Source: Microbacterium luticocti DSM 19459
Lineage (GTDB): Bacteria > Actinomycetota > Actinomycetes > Actinomycetales > Microbacteriaceae
NCBI RefSeq assembly: GCF_000422405.1
Contig: NZ_AULS01000014.1
Location: 29,602 to 93,601 of the forward strand
Length of the DNA stretch: 64,000 nt
Direction: 5' to 3'
The notes beneath the pieces were generated by a model. It was not told the origin of the DNA. It did not search any database and saw only the letters and a list, made by a program, of their open reading frames with translations. Positions 8,332 through 18,900 of the stretch are shown here, piece after piece. Made by a program: the position numbers and the translations under genes. Within the stretch, counting starts at the first letter, position 1. Each line of letters begins with the position of its first letter.

Positions 8332-9705
8332 GTGACCACTCTTGCCCCGCAGCCTCTGAGCCCCCTCGACGGTCGATACCGGGACGCGGTCGCACCGCTC
8401 GGCGAGTACCTGTCCGAGGCCGGACTGAACCGCGCCCGCGTCGAGGTCGAGGTGGAGTGGCTCATCGCCCTCACCGATCGCGGCCTGTTCGGCACGCAGC
8501 CGTTGTCGGACGCCGACAAGAACCGCCTGCGCGACCTGTACCGCGAGTTCGGGCAGGCCGAGATCGACTGGCTCGCCGCCAAAGAAGCCGTCACCCACCA
8601 CGATGTGAAGGCCGTCGAATACCTGGTGCGCGACCGACTCGACACCCTGGGCCTCGGCCGTATCGCCGAGCTCACCCACTTCGCGTGCACCAGTGAGGAC
8701 GTGAACTCCGCGTCGTACGCGCTGACCGTCAAGCGGGCCGTCACCGAGGTGTGGCTGCCGAAGCTGCACGAGGTGATCGCGAAGATCGACACGCTTGCCC
8801 GGCAGCACGCCGACGCGCCCATGCTCGCCCGCACCCACGGGCAACCGGCGACGCCCACCACGATGGGCAAGGAACTGGCGGTGTTCGCGGCCCGGCTGCG
8901 CCGGGTGGCCGATCAGGTCGCGGCATCCGAGTTCCTTGCGAAGTTCTCGGGCGCGACCGGAACCTGGTCGGCGCACGTCGCGGCCGATCCCGAGGTCGAC
9001 TGGCCGGCGCTGTGCCGGCAGTTCATCGAGGGCCTGGGCATCGGCTTCAACCCGCTGACCACGCAGATCGAGTCGCACGACTGGCAGGTCGAGCTCTACG
9101 ATCGCGCGCGTCATGCCGGCGGCATCCTGCACAATCTGGCGACGGATGCCTGGACCTACATCTCACTCGGATACTTCACGCAGATCCCGGTCGCGGGCGC
9201 CACCGGGTCGTCGACGATGCCGCACAAGATCAACCCGATCCGGTTCGAGAACGCCGAGGCGAACCTCGAGATCGCCGGCGGGCTGTTCGCGACGCTCGCG
9301 CAGACGCTGGTGACCTCGCGCATGCAGCGCGACCTCACCGACTCGACCACGCAGCGCAACATCGGCGTCGCGTTCGGGCACTCGCTGCTCGCGCTCGAGA
9401 ACCTGCTGAAGGGCCTGGACTCCATCGCGCTGTCGCGCGAGGCGCTGGCGGCCGACCTCGACGCGAACTGGGAGGTGCTCGCCGAGGCGATCCAGACCGT
9501 GGTGCGCGCCGAGATCGCCGCCGGCGACTCGCAGATCAGCGACCCGTACGCGCTGCTGAAGGACCTCACCCGCGGCCACCGCGTGGGGGCCGCGGGACTG
9601 GCCGCGTTCGTCGAAGGGCTCGACATCTCGGATGCCGCGAAGCAGCGCCTGCTCGCGCTGACCCCCGCCACCTACACCGGGCTGGCCGCGACGCTCGTGC
9701 CGTAG
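8332..9705 (+). CDS. purB: Adenylosuccinate lyase
   Basis: 457 residues, typical length. It cleaves SAICAR and adenylosuccinate, giving AICAR and AMP plus fumarate, in purine synthesis. The family signature SSTMPHKINP is near residue 295, the TSEDVNS segment near 122 and the MLARTHGQPATPTTMGKE block near 165 are all intact. The N-terminus begins with SPLDGRYRDAV, as in the well-known bacterial enzymes. GTG at 8332 is preceded by AAGGGAG at a good distance; the frame remains open far upstream but has no homologous sequence there. Confidence 0.97.
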   Translation: MTTLAPQPLSPLDGRYRDAVAPLGEYLSEAGLNRARVEVEVEWLIALTDRGLFGTQPLSDADKNRLRDLYREFGQAEIDWLAAKEAVTHHDVKAVEYLVRDRLDTLGLGRIAELTHFACTSEDVNSASYALTVKRAVTEVWLPKLHEVIAKIDTLARQHADAPMLARTHGQPATPTTMGKELAVFAARLRRVADQVAASEFLAKFSGATGTWSAHVAADPEVDWPALCRQFIEGLGIGFNPLTTQIESHDWQVELYDRARHAGGILHNLATDAWTYISLGYFTQIPVAGATGSSTMPHKINPIRFENAEANLEIAGGLFATLAQTLVTSRMQRDLTDSTTQRNIGVAFGHSLLALENLLKGLDSIALSREALAADLDANWEVLAEAIQTVVRAEIAAGDSQISDPYALLKDLTRGHRVGAAGLAAFVEGLDISDAAKQRLLALTPATYTGLAATLVP

Positions 9706-9870
9706 CACCCGTCGCGGGCTCGTGCCGTCCGCCCTGCCGGGCTCGCCGTAGGCCTGCCGCGGCTCGTGCCGTAGCACCCGTCGCGGCCCGTACAGAGGCC
9801 CCGCCGGGACTCCTGCCGTACGCCCTGCCGCGGCCCGTGCCCTCCGCCCTGCGGCGGGTCGTGCAGACCC
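9690..9870. repeat. About eight degenerate copies of the purB 3' end
   Basis: The end of purB reads GCTCGTGCCGTAG. Variants of this word followed by CCCTGCCGCGG recur about every 22-26 bp down to the stop of the next, convergent gene: around 9694, 9719, 9742, 9765, 9788, 9810, 9836 and 9858. The copy near 9765 (CTCGTGCCGTAGCACCCGTC) is identical to the first over 20 bases. Confidence 0.8.
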
Positions 9871-9874
9871 CCCG

Positions 9875-10648
9875 CTATCGCGGGCGGACGGTCAGCGACT
9901 GCTCGACCGCGCCGAGCGGGCCGCGCTCGTCGTGCAGGATCGTGTGGGTCAGGCCCATGCCGGTGGGCCCGAAGCTCACGGTGGTGTCGCAGCCGATCCA
10001 GTCATCGCCCGGCACGCGGAACAGGTGCGCGGTCAGGTCGATGTTCGGAAAGACCGCGGCCTCGGGCCCCACCCGCACCGTCACCCCGTTGACGAAGTCG
10101 ATCATGCCCAGCAGCCGTGCGGTCGCGCTGACCGGTTCGTCGCCCAGCAGCGCCACACGCGGCCGTAGCCACGTCCACGCACGGCCCGGTTCCGCCTGAC
10201 GCCGGCGCGCCTCGACCGTGGTGACGAACTCGCCCGGCCACACCTCGGCCCCGCTCCACGGCGCGAGCTCGGCGCGCGGCGGCATCGGCGCGAACCCCGA
10301 TCCGGCCAGCGCCGCCGTGTCGGCCTGCTGCATCCACCACGCCCGCGCCGACACCGCCGGCCGGCCGTCATGGCTGAGCTGCGCCTCGACCAGCTCGATC
10401 GTGCGCCCGGGCCGCAGCATCCGCACCGTCACCTCGACCTCGTCGATCGGCATCACGCCGAGGATGTCGTACGAGATGCGGGCCAGCTGCAGCGGCGCCT
10501 TACGCCGCGCGTGATGCTCGCGCTCAACCTCGTGCGCGATCAGGCCAAGGGCCGGCGCGATGTGCTGCTCGTCGGGGTCCCATGCCCCACCCACTCCGTC
10601 GTTGGCGCGAAAGCGCGTCTGATCCAGTCGTTCGAAGTACGCAGACAC
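9875..10648 (-). CDS. Thioesterase-family (double hot-dog) protein
   Basis: About 257 residues. The sequence runs from YFERLDQTRFRAND through ISYDILGVMPIDEVEVTVRMLRPGRTIELVEAQL to FPNIDLTAHLFRVPGDDWIGCDTTVSFGPTGMGLTHTILHDERGPLGAVEQSL, which is the pattern of TesB-like thioesterase-superfamily proteins with two hot-dog folds. They hydrolyse acyl-CoA thioesters, and this one lies close to an acyl-CoA synthetase and its regulator. The GTG start at 10648 is the best fit to the homologous N-terminus, although the GAGG ribosome site is very close to it. Exact substrate unknown. Confidence 0.8.
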   Translation of the reverse strand: MSAYFERLDQTRFRANDGVGGAWDPDEQHIAPALGLIAHEVEREHHARRKAPLQLARISYDILGVMPIDEVEVTVRMLRPGRTIELVEAQLSHDGRPAVSARAWWMQQADTAALAGSGFAPMPPRAELAPWSGAEVWPGEFVTTVEARRRQAEPGRAWTWLRPRVALLGDEPVSATARLLGMIDFVNGVTVRVGPEAAVFPNIDLTAHLFRVPGDDWIGCDTTVSFGPTGMGLTHTILHDERGPLGAVEQSLTVRPR

Positions 10649-10749
10649 CCTCGCATCGTATGCCGGGGGCGCGTGCGGGCTCGAATCCGGATGCCACGGC
10701 CGCACCTCGCCCCGGGAAGCCGCAGCCGCGGCTGGCCGAGCCTGCGCCC

Positions 10750-11574
10750 CTACGGCAGCAGCCCGAACCGGCGGGCCTGCGCGACGGCCTCGGTGCGCCG
10801 GTGCGCGCCGAGCTTGCGCATGGCGCCACGCAGATACCCCTTCACCGTCTCGCGCTCCAGCCCCAGCCGCTCGGCGATCTCGATGTTCGTGCAGCCGATC
10901 GCCACCAGCGCCAGCACGTCGGTCTCGCGCCCCGACAGCCTCACCGCGCCAGGCACTCCGCCTCCGGCCAGGCGCGCGACGATGGCGTCGAGCCGGTCGC
11001 GCAGCGCGTCGTCCTGGATGCCGCGGGCCAGCGCCCGCAGCTCGGCGTGCGCCAGGCGCACCTCCTCCCACTCCGGCGCCGTCGGCGCCTGGTCGACGGC
11101 GCGCAGCAGTGCCGTGGTCTCCAGCGACCGCATCCGTCTTTCGGTCGCCTCAGCGACCGCGACCTCGAACGCCACGTGCCGCGCGGTCTCGCGCATCGCG
11201 TCGACGACGGCCTGGCCGAACCCGGTCGAGGTGCGCGACGCCCCGTACAGCACGGCCCGCACCCGCCCGTCGGCCACGACCGGCACGCCGACGATCGACC
11301 GCAGCCCCTCGGCCGAGACCGCCGGGTCGTACTGGTGGGTGATGCGCGCGTCCGACAGGTAGTCGGTGACCGTCGCGATGCGGGCTTCGGCGAGCACCCG
11401 CCCGCCCAGCCCGTGCCCGGACCGGATGACCAGCCCGCGCAGCGCTGTGGTGTCGGCACCCGAGGTCTGTGCGATCGTGAAGCTGCCGGGCGCGGTCACC
11501 GCGCCGCCGAACGCGACCGGAAGCCGCGTCGCCTGCCGCATCGCGGCGAGCGCCCGCGTCAGTGAGGATTCCAC
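10750..11574 (-). CDS. GAF-domain LuxR-type transcriptional regulator
   Basis: 274 residues: a GAF-like sensor at about 15-150 (IRSGHGLGGRVLAEAR and SIVGVPVVADGRVRAVLYGA) and a LuxR helix-turn-helix at about 208-270 (LSGRETDVLALVAIGCTNIEIAERLGLERETVKGYL). GTG at 11574 has GGAGGGAG six bases upstream. It is divergent from the acyl-CoA synthetase gene with only about 100 bases between the starts, an arrangement that suggests it controls that gene, probably after sensing an acyl or aromatic effector. The effector is not known. Confidence 0.88.
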   Translation of the reverse strand: MESSLTRALAAMRQATRLPVAFGGAVTAPGSFTIAQTSGADTTALRGLVIRSGHGLGGRVLAEARIATVTDYLSDARITHQYDPAVSAEGLRSIVGVPVVADGRVRAVLYGASRTSTGFGQAVVDAMRETARHVAFEVAVAEATERRMRSLETTALLRAVDQAPTAPEWEEVRLAHAELRALARGIQDDALRDRLDAIVARLAGGGVPGAVRLSGRETDVLALVAIGCTNIEIAERLGLERETVKGYLRGAMRKLGAHRRTEAVAQARRFGLLP

Positions 11575-11676
11575 GACGACTCCCTCCGGCCTGGTTCACT
11601 GTGCCACCTGGGCGCGCCGAAGTCCACCCCCGAACGGGGGTGGTGACCCGCGGTGGCCTGCCCCAGGATGAGCGAC

Positions 11677-13299
11677 ATGCGCAACGAAGCACAGACCTCC
11701 TACGTGTCCGGGGCCGCCACGGCTCCCCTGCTCGGCCAGACCATCGGGCAGATGCTCGACGACGCCGCCGCCGCTTTCGGCGACCGCGAGGCGCTGGTCG
11801 AGGCATCCACGAACCGTCGCTGGACCTTCGCCCAGCTCAAAGAACAGGCCGACACCCTGGCCCTCGGCCTGCTCGAACTCGGCGTGCGGCAGGGCGACCG
11901 GGTCGGCATCTGGTCGCCCAACTGCGCCGAGTGGATCTTCACCCAGTACGCGACGGCGAAGATCGGCGCGATCCTCGTGAACGTCAACCCCGCCTACCGC
12001 ACGCACGAACTCGACTACGTGCTGCGGCAGTCGGGCATGCGGCTGGTGGTCAGCGCGACCCGGTTCCGCACCACCGACTACGCCGGCATGCTCGCCGAGC
12101 TCGGCGCCTCGAACACCGTGTTCATCGGCACGCCCGACTGGGACGACCTCATGGCCCGCGGCGCCGCCACCGACCGGGCGGCGTTGACGGATGCCGCAGC
12201 CGCGCTGACGTTCGACCAGCCCATCAACATCCAGTACACGTCGGGCACGACCGGGTTCCCGAAGGGCGCGACGCTGTCGCACCACAACATCCTCAACAAC
12301 GGCTTCTTCGTGGGTGAGGGCGTCGGCTACACCGAGGCCGACCGGGTGTGCGTGCCGGTGCCGCTGTACCACTGCTTCGGCATGGTGATGGGGGTGCTCG
12401 GCGCGCACTCGCACGGCGCGTGCGTCGTGCTGCCGGCGCCGGTGTTCGACGCCGAGGCGACGCTGCAGTCGGTCCAGGACGAGGCCTGCACCGCGCTGTA
12501 CGGGGTGCCCACGATGTTCATCGCCGAACTCGGCCACCCGCGGTTCGCCGAGTTCGACTGCTCGTCGCTGCGCACCGGGATCATGGCCGGTTCGCCCTGC
12601 CCGGTGGAGGTGATGGAGCGGGTGATGACCGAGATGCACATGCCCGAAGTGGCCATCTGCTACGGCATGACCGAGACCTCGCCGGTGTCGACGATGACCT
12701 CACGCGACGACGACGTGGCCGCGCGCACGCAGACGATCGGCACCGTGATGCCGCACCTGGAGGTCAAGATCGTCGACGAGAACGGCCTGGTCGTGCCCCG
12801 CGGGGTGCCCGGCGAGCTGTGCACCCGCGGGTACTCGGTGATGCTCGGCTACTGGGACGAACCCGACAAGACCGCCGAGGCGATCGATGAGGCCCGGTGG
12901 ATGCACACCGGCGACATCGCCACGATGGACCAGGACGGCCGGCTGAACATCGTCGGCCGCATCAAAGACATGATCATCCGCGGCGGTGAGAACATCTACC
13001 CGCGCGAGATCGAGGAGTTCCTGTACCGGCACCCCGACATCTCGGACGTGCAGGTGATCGGCGTTCCCGACGAGGTCTACGGCGAAGAGATCATGGCGTG
13101 GGTGGTGATGCGTCCCGGTGCCGAGCCGCTGGGCGCCGACGACGTGCGCGCGTTCGCGACCGGGCGGCTCACCCACTTCAAGATCCCGCGGTACGTGCAC
13201 GTGGTCGACGCGTTCCCGATGACGGTGACCGGGAAGGTGCGCAAGGTCGAGATGCGCGAGCGGGCGATCGAGCTGCTCGCCGCGATGCGCGCGAGCTGA
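11677..13299 (+). CDS. AMP-forming acyl-CoA synthetase
   Basis: About 540 residues. Activates a fatty or other carboxylic acid to acyl-AMP and then acyl-CoA. The P-loop [16 protein letters not shown] (about residue 190), the GMTETSP motif, the MHTGDIA motif and the C-terminal [19 protein letters not shown] and GKVRK lysine segments are all intact. Possible starts are ATG at 11668 and 11677; AGGA is placed eight bases before 11677. Divergently transcribed from the GAF-LuxR gene. The closest known pattern is actinobacterial medium/long-chain fatty-acid ligases, but the chain length cannot be told from the sequence. Confidence 0.93.
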   Translation: MRNEAQTSYVSGAATAPLLGQTIGQMLDDAAAAFGDREALVEASTNRRWTFAQLKEQADTLALGLLELGVRQGDRVGIWSPNCAEWIFTQYATAKIGAILVNVNPAYRTHELDYVLRQSGMRLVVSATRFRTTDYAGMLAELGASNTVFIGTPDWDDLMARGAATDRAALTDAAAALTFDQPINIQYTSGTTGFPKGATLSHHNILNNGFFVGEGVGYTEADRVCVPVPLYHCFGMVMGVLGAHSHGACVVLPAPVFDAEATLQSVQDEACTALYGVPTMFIAELGHPRFAEFDCSSLRTGIMAGSPCPVEVMERVMTEMHMPEVAICYGMTETSPVSTMTSRDDDVAARTQTIGTVMPHLEVKIVDENGLVVPRGVPGELCTRGYSVMLGYWDEPDKTAEAIDEARWMHTGDIATMDQDGRLNIVGRIKDMIIRGGENIYPREIEEFLYRHPDISDVQVIGVPDEVYGEEIMAWVVMRPGAEPLGADDVRAFATGRLTHFKIPRYVHVVDAFPMTVTGKVRKVEMRERAIELLAAMRAS

Positions 13300-13336
13300 G
13301 GCGCGCGGGGGCGAGGTGGGTGCGGCCCGCCGGTGC

Positions 13337-13440
13337 GATCGCCGGATGCCTCAGGCCCGAGGGTCGTCGTCGGCACCGGGCGCGCCGGGCGCGGGCATGC
13401 GACCGTCGGATGCCTCAGACCTGAGGGTCGTCGTCGGCAC
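13337..13440. repeat. Direct repeat of the 3' end of the membrane-protein gene, about 62 bp apart
   Basis: GGATGCCTCAG-CC-GAGGGTCGTCGTCGGCACCGGGCGCG occurs at about 13345 and again at about 13408. The second copy contains the reverse-complement stop codon (13415) and last codons (GADDDPQV) of the minus-strand gene; the first is an intergenic copy. GGATGCC at 22 bases before each copy is part of the unit. Confidence 0.8.
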
Positions 13441-13870
13441 CGGGCGCGGGCGTGCGGCCCGCGGCATCCGTACCGCCGGCCGGGGCCGTGCTGCCGGTCT
13501 GACCGACGGTGCCGGCGGCGGTGGAACCCGCGCCGGCGGGGCCGGCGGCATCCGCCCGCTTCGCCTTCTCGGCGGCGACGGCCTGATCGCGCGCGATGAG
13601 CACGGGCTTGTCGACGGGGTGCGTGATCTGTTCGGGCTGCACCATGAGCAGCAGCAGCGAGATCACCACGATCGTGACGATGAAGGTGATGCCGGCGACG
13701 ATCAGGCCGACCACGAGCGCGTGCACGCTCTCGCCGGGAAAGCGGTTCTGGAAGAACCCCATCGACACGAGCGTCACCACCCCAGCGAACAGCGCGGCGA
13801 TCAGGGCGAGGCCCAGCAGCTGGGCGGGCTTCATCAGGTCGCGGCGAGTGGTGGGGCGCTTCTCGGTCAT
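13415..13870 (-). CDS. Small two-helix membrane protein, function unknown
   Basis: 151 residues. Two strongly hydrophobic helices (LLGLALIAALFAGVVTLVSM about 18-37, and ALVVGLIVAGITFIVTIVVISLLLLM about 51-76) are followed by a 70-residue Ala/Gly/Thr-rich soluble tail. The start ATG at 13870 overlaps the stop of the preceding gene in an ATGA arrangement, so the two are translationally coupled. I do not recognise a functional family; it is conserved in style with small membrane partners of DUF308-type proteins. Confidence 0.75.
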   Translation of the reverse strand: MTEKRPTTRRDLMKPAQLLGLALIAALFAGVVTLVSMGFFQNRFPGESVHALVVGLIVAGITFIVTIVVISLLLLMVQPEQITHPVDKPVLIARDQAVAAEKAKRADAAGPAGAGSTAAGTVGQTGSTAPAGGTDAAGRTPAPGADDDPQV

Positions 13871-14553
13871 GCGGCACCTCCGGCTTTCTCATCGGATGCG
13901 GCAGCGTCGGCTGCGACCGCGGGGTTTGCGGCGGGTGCGGATGCCTCGGCCTTGCGCGGCGAGAATCCGGCGATGCCGAGGTAGACGGCGACGATGGCGG
14001 CGTACCCGCCGAAGATGCCGACGCCGATGGTGATCCCGGTCAGGGTGAAGGTGCGGTGGGCCTCGGCGATCGTGTACGTCCACGCGAACCCGGCGGGCAC
14101 CAGCAGCAGCGCCACGGCGAGCACCAGGCCGAGCACACCGGCGCTCAGCGCGTCGCGGGCGTCGGAGCGGTCCTGCGCGGTGACCGCGCGGCGGCGGGCG
14201 TGCAGCCCGATCGCGAGTTCGGCGATGCCGGATGCCACGGCCCACGCGATCACGAGACCGAAGAACATGCCATCGGTGCGCAGCGGACCGACGCCGGCGA
14301 CCATGCCCGCGACCACGTCGATGGCCCCGAGCAGCAGCACCGGCCAGCGCGCCCCGGCCGGGAACGCCAACCATGCGGCGACGAACAGGAACAGCGCGGT
14401 GGTGATGGCGAAACCGCTGAAGACGGCGAGGCCGAGCGCGGCGGAGTGGTCCGAGCTGAACGTGATCATCGCCGCGGCGATCGCGGCGACGACGGCGCGC
14501 GCAAGCTGCAGATGACGCGCCTCGAACGGGCGCGCGACAGGGGCGGTCGACAC
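13867..14553 (-). CDS. DUF308/HdeD-like six-helix membrane protein
   Basis: 228 residues with about six membrane helices (for instance LGLAVFSGFAITTALFLFVAAWL, VLLLGAIDVVAGMVAGV and GITIGVGIFGGYAAIVAVYLGI) and a charged Ala-rich tail. The pattern of paired helices with Gly-Asp turns is like the HdeD/DUF308 family; homologues in related genomes are sometimes mislabelled acyl-CoA synthetase because of gene neighbourhood. GTG at 14553 has GAGGA seven bases upstream. It overlaps the next gene by four bases (ATGA) and forms a two-gene operon with it. Confidence 0.78.
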   Translation of the reverse strand: MSTAPVARPFEARHLQLARAVVAAIAAAMITFSSDHSAALGLAVFSGFAITTALFLFVAAWLAFPAGARWPVLLLGAIDVVAGMVAGVGPLRTDGMFFGLVIAWAVASGIAELAIGLHARRRAVTAQDRSDARDALSAGVLGLVLAVALLLVPAGFAWTYTIAEAHRTFTLTGITIGVGIFGGYAAIVAVYLGIAGFSPRKAEASAPAANPAVAADAAASDEKAGGAA

Positions 14554-14639
14554 GGCGGAATCCTCGACAGACAGGCTCGCACACTGCGAGACGGATGCCT
14601 CCAGTCTAGGTCGTGCCGCCCGGCCCGGGCGCCGGGGCC

Positions 14640-15809
14640 TCAGCTCAGGGCCTGGTCGAGATCGGCGATGAGGTCGTCGACGTCTTCGAGACCGACCGAG
14701 ATGCGCACCACATCCGCCCCCGGCCGCGCCTCGGGCGGCACGGGCCGGTGGGTGAGCGCGGCGGGCAGCTGCACGAGCGAATCGACACCGCCCAGCGACA
14801 CCGCATGCGTGAACAGTCGCACCCGTGAGGTCAACGCCTCGGCGGCGGGGTAGCCGCCGTGCAGCGACACCGCGAGCATCGCCCCGGGGCCGCGCATCTG
14901 TCGCGCCACGATGCCGCGTTCGTCGCCGTCGATGCCGGGGTAGTACACCCGCTGCACCGCAGGGTGTTCGGCCAGCCACGCGGCGATGCGCGCCGCCGAC
15001 GCTTGCTGGGCGCGCATCCGCAGCGGCAGGGTCTGCAGCCCGCGGTGCAGCAGGTACGCGGCGAGCGGATGCAGCAGCGCACCCGTGATCGCGCGCACCG
15101 ACCGCAGCGCGACCGCGGTCTGCTCGTCGCAGGCGATCACGCCGGCGATGACGTCGCCGTGACCGCCGATGTACTTGGTCGCGCTGTGCAGCGACATGCG
15201 CGCACCGTGTGCGATCGGGTTCTGCAGCACCGGGGTCGCGAACGTGTTGTCGACCAGCACCGGCACGTCGCCGGCCGCGGCGACGATGCCGGCGATGTCG
15301 ACGAGGTCGAGGGTGGGGTTGGCGGGCGTCTCGATGATGACCAGGGCGGTGTCGTCCCGCACGGCATCGGCCACCCCGGCTTCGTCGCAGTAGGTGGTCT
15401 CGGTGCCCAGCAGACCCATGTCGAGCAGGTGGTCGGTGCCGCCGTACAGCGGCCGCACGGCGACGATGTGCCGTTTGCCGGTGGTTCCGGTGTGCGCGAG
15501 GATCGCCGCGGTGGTCGCCGCCATGCCGCTGGCGAACGCCACCGCCGCCTCGGCGTGCTCGAGCTCGGCGAGCGCGGACTCGAACCGTGCGACCGTCGGG
15601 TTCCACAGCCGTGCGTACACCATGCCGCCGGCGGGCAGCGGATGGCCGCCGGTGGCCATCGACTCGTACGAGTCACCGCCGGAGTCGACGTCGGGCAGCG
15701 GGTTGGTGGTGGACAGGTCGATCGGCAGGGCGTGCACGCCCAGGTCGGCGAGGTCTGCACGACCGGCGTGCACGGCGATGGTGTCCAGATGTGGCTCGGG
15801 CAGGGGCAT
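14640..15809 (-). CDS. Cys/Met-metabolism PLP enzyme (cystathionine gamma-synthase or gamma-lyase type)
   Basis: 389 residues, normal for the trans-sulfuration family. The PLP-binding lysine is in SATKYIGGHGD; the aspartate/asparagine segment VDNTFATPVLQNP and the substrate-binding RISVGLEDVDDL at the C-terminus are conserved. It catalyses a gamma- or beta-elimination/replacement on a homoserine ester or cystathionine; the sequence alone does not separate synthase from lyase. ATG at 15809 follows a weak AGAG site. The minus frame stays open for over four kilobases upstream of this start, an artefact of GC-rich coding on the other strand. Confidence 0.9.
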   Translation of the reverse strand: MPLPEPHLDTIAVHAGRADLADLGVHALPIDLSTTNPLPDVDSGGDSYESMATGGHPLPAGGMVYARLWNPTVARFESALAELEHAEAAVAFASGMAATTAAILAHTGTTGKRHIVAVRPLYGGTDHLLDMGLLGTETTYCDEAGVADAVRDDTALVIIETPANPTLDLVDIAGIVAAAGDVPVLVDNTFATPVLQNPIAHGARMSLHSATKYIGGHGDVIAGVIACDEQTAVALRSVRAITGALLHPLAAYLLHRGLQTLPLRMRAQQASAARIAAWLAEHPAVQRVYYPGIDGDERGIVARQMRGPGAMLAVSLHGGYPAAEALTSRVRLFTHAVSLGGVDSLVQLPAALTHRPVPPEARPGADVVRISVGLEDVDDLIADLDQALS

Positions 15810-15932
15810 GTGGCTACTCTGCCCCTGAAGCGGGTGCCGCGCAAAGCAGGGGTGTGGGATGCCGCGTCGGATCTGTGCCGCCGGCGGCGCGCGCCCGGTG
15901 GGTGCGGGCGTGTCGCTGGATAGTGTGGCGCC

Positions 15933-18900
15933 ATGGATCTCGTCTGGATCACGCTGGGGGTCGCCCTCCTGCTGTTCACGCTTGTGGACATGTTCCTGAC
16001 GGTCCTCAACTACGACGAGGCGGGGCTGGCCGCGCACGGGCTGATCCGCGGCGTGTGGATCGGACTGCGCGCGTTCACCCGCCGGGTGGGGCGGCGATGG
16101 CGACCCGTCGTGCTGCGCCAGGTCACCGGCATCCTGTTGCTGGTCTCGATCGCCTGGTGGGTGGCCGGCATCGTGGTCGGCTTCACCTTCGTATACCTGG
16201 GGCTGCTCGACACCCCCGGCGCCTTCGCGCGCGGCACGACCGTGCCGCACGATTTCTGGGGCGCGTTCTACATCAGCGTCGGTCAGTTCGCCACCGTCGG
16301 CGTCGACGGGGTCAGCCCCGGTTCGGTGCCGGTGCGGCTGGTCATGGTGTTCCAGGCACTCACCTCGATCGCACTGATGTCGATCATCATCACGTTCCTG
16401 TGGAACGTGTTCGGCGTGATCGGGTCGCTGCGCGCGCTCGTGGCGAACTTCTTCACCCCCGGGCACGGGGTGGGCGACCCGGTCGACACGCTGCTGCCCT
16501 ACTTTCCCGACGGCGCCGCGCGCGGGCTCGACGCACACCTGGGCGCGATCCTCGACGCGTTGAACGCCTACGACGACGGGCTGGCCCAGAACCGGTCGGC
16601 GTACTACTTCCAGAGCGGACGCGACCAGTTCTCGCTGCCGTACGCGGTGTCGATGACCGCCGGTACGATCGGGGCGCTGCGCTGGTGCGTGCCGGGCAGC
16701 GCCGACGTCACCCGCGAACCGGCACTGGTGCGCCTGGTGCAGGCGTTCGACGCGTTCCGCGACCACCTGCAGGGCGAGCTGGGGTGGGCGAGCCCGGCCG
16801 TCCCCGATCCGGTCGACGCCGATGCGTTCGCCGCCGCGGCGGCGCGGTTCGCCGCACCCGGGCCGACTGCCGTGCCGACGGTCGGCACCGACCCGTGGGT
16901 GGTGCGGTTTCTCACCGTGCAGCACCGCATGGGCGAACTGCTTCACGCCGAGCCCGACGGCGAGGCGGCGGCCTACGACCGGTACCGCGCCTGGCTGCCG
17001 TTCGCGTACCGCGCACAGGCGTTCCTGGTCGCGGTCAGCCGTGACCTCGACTACCAGCCGATCGCCCGCGACGACGCCGCCACCGCGCTCGCCACGCCCA
17101 CCCCGACCATGCGCACCGCGCTGCGCGGACCCGTCCGCCGCCTGGCCGGGTGGCTGCGCCGGCGCAGCCTGTTCCTCGACCCGGGCGGGCAGCGCCTGGC
17201 CGGCGCGCTCACCACGCTCGCGGCGGTGGCCGTCGCGATCGGCGCCGCGCTGGGGCTGGCGCCGCTGATCGGCGCGAACCCCGCGCACGTCGCCTCGTTC
17301 GCCGCCGTGGTGGCACTGTTCTCGGCACCGGTGACGCACGGCGTGGGCGGTGGTCCGCGCTGGCGCGGGCTGATCGCCGCGGTGCCGGCCGCCATCGGCG
17401 TGCTCTGCGGCATCCTGCTGCCCCGCGACCCGATCTCGTCGCTGCTGCTGCTCGCGGTGGCGGCAGGGCTCGCGGTGTGGGTGCGCCGGTTCGGAGCCTG
17501 GGTCGGCGGGCTGGGTCAGCTGGCGTTCGTGTCGTACTACTTCACCCTGCTGCTGGGGCTCGGCGCGCCGCACCCGCCGGGGGCGCTGTTGGCGATCGGC
17601 GTCGGTGTGGTCTGCTCGTGGCTGGCCGGCTTCATCCCGGGGCCGTCGGCCGGGCGGCGCATCACCGCGGGCATCTCGTCGCTGTACGAGCGGGTCGCGA
17701 TCACACTCGACACACTCATCGACCTGGTCTCGACCGGTCGCCAAGACCGCCGCCTGGTGCGGGTGCTGCGCGCCGAGCTGGGGGCGATCGGACGGGTCAT
17801 CGGTGCGCTCAGCGCCGACATCGACACCGCGGATGCCACCGACCTGTCGTCGGCGCGAGGCTTCACGCTGCGGGTGCGGGTGGTCGACCTGCAGTTGGCG
17901 ATGGAGACGCTCGCCGGCCTCGTGCCGGCCGCGGCGAGCATCTCGATCACGGTCGAGCATCGGGCGCGGCTGGCCGCCGAGCTGCTCGAGGTGCAGCAGC
18001 ATCTGCGGACGCTGTCGGGACGGGACGCGCCCGCCGCACACGCGGTGCCGGCGACACAGGGCTGGTCGAGCGAGGCCCGTCGCGTCCTCGTGGCCATCGC
18101 CGAGCTGCGCGCGGCCGCCGACAGCCTGCACCGCGCTCAGACCGCCGACGAGGCGGCCCTGGCGGCACGCCACGCGGCCGCGGGTTCGCCGGCTCTCACG
18201 ACCGCATCGGGCGCCGCGGCCTCCGGTGCCGCGGGTTTGGGTGCCGCGGGTTCGGGTGCCGCGGGTTCTGGTGTGGCAGGTTCGGGTGTTACCGGTTCGG
18301 GTGTGGCGGGTTCGGGTGCGGCGGCGGATGCCACGGGCCGCGCAGCCGCATCGGCGCACGTCGGCGGGCACGCGGCCGACGGGCACGAGCAGACTCCGGC
18401 GGATGCCCCCACCGCGTCCGCGATGCCGGGTGACGCCGCCGCCGGGCACGAGACCGGCTCGGCCGGCACCGCGTCGCGCGGGCCGGTGGCATCCACCCCC
18501 CGCGCACTCGGCGGGTACCGGCAGGCCGTGCAGGCGATGCTGTCGACGGGCCTGGCGCTGTGGCTGGGCGGGTTCGTGTCGTCGAGCCACCAGTACTGGG
18601 CGGCGATGCCGGCGTTCCAGGTGCTGAGCGGATCGGACGGCGAGACCCGGGTGAAGGCGTGGCAGCGCATCGGCGCGACGATCGTCGGGTCGGCGTTCGC
18701 GTTCGGGCTGGCGATCTACGCCGGTCACGAGCCGGCCGTCGCGCTGCCGCTGATGGTGGTCAGCGTGTTCTTCATGTCGTATCTGCGGGCGTCGTCGCCG
18801 GCGTGGACGGCGTTCTGGATGACGCTGCTGCTGGCGACGCTGTACGACCTGCTGGGCACACTGACCACCGAGACCGTGCAGGTGCGCGTGGTCGAGACCG

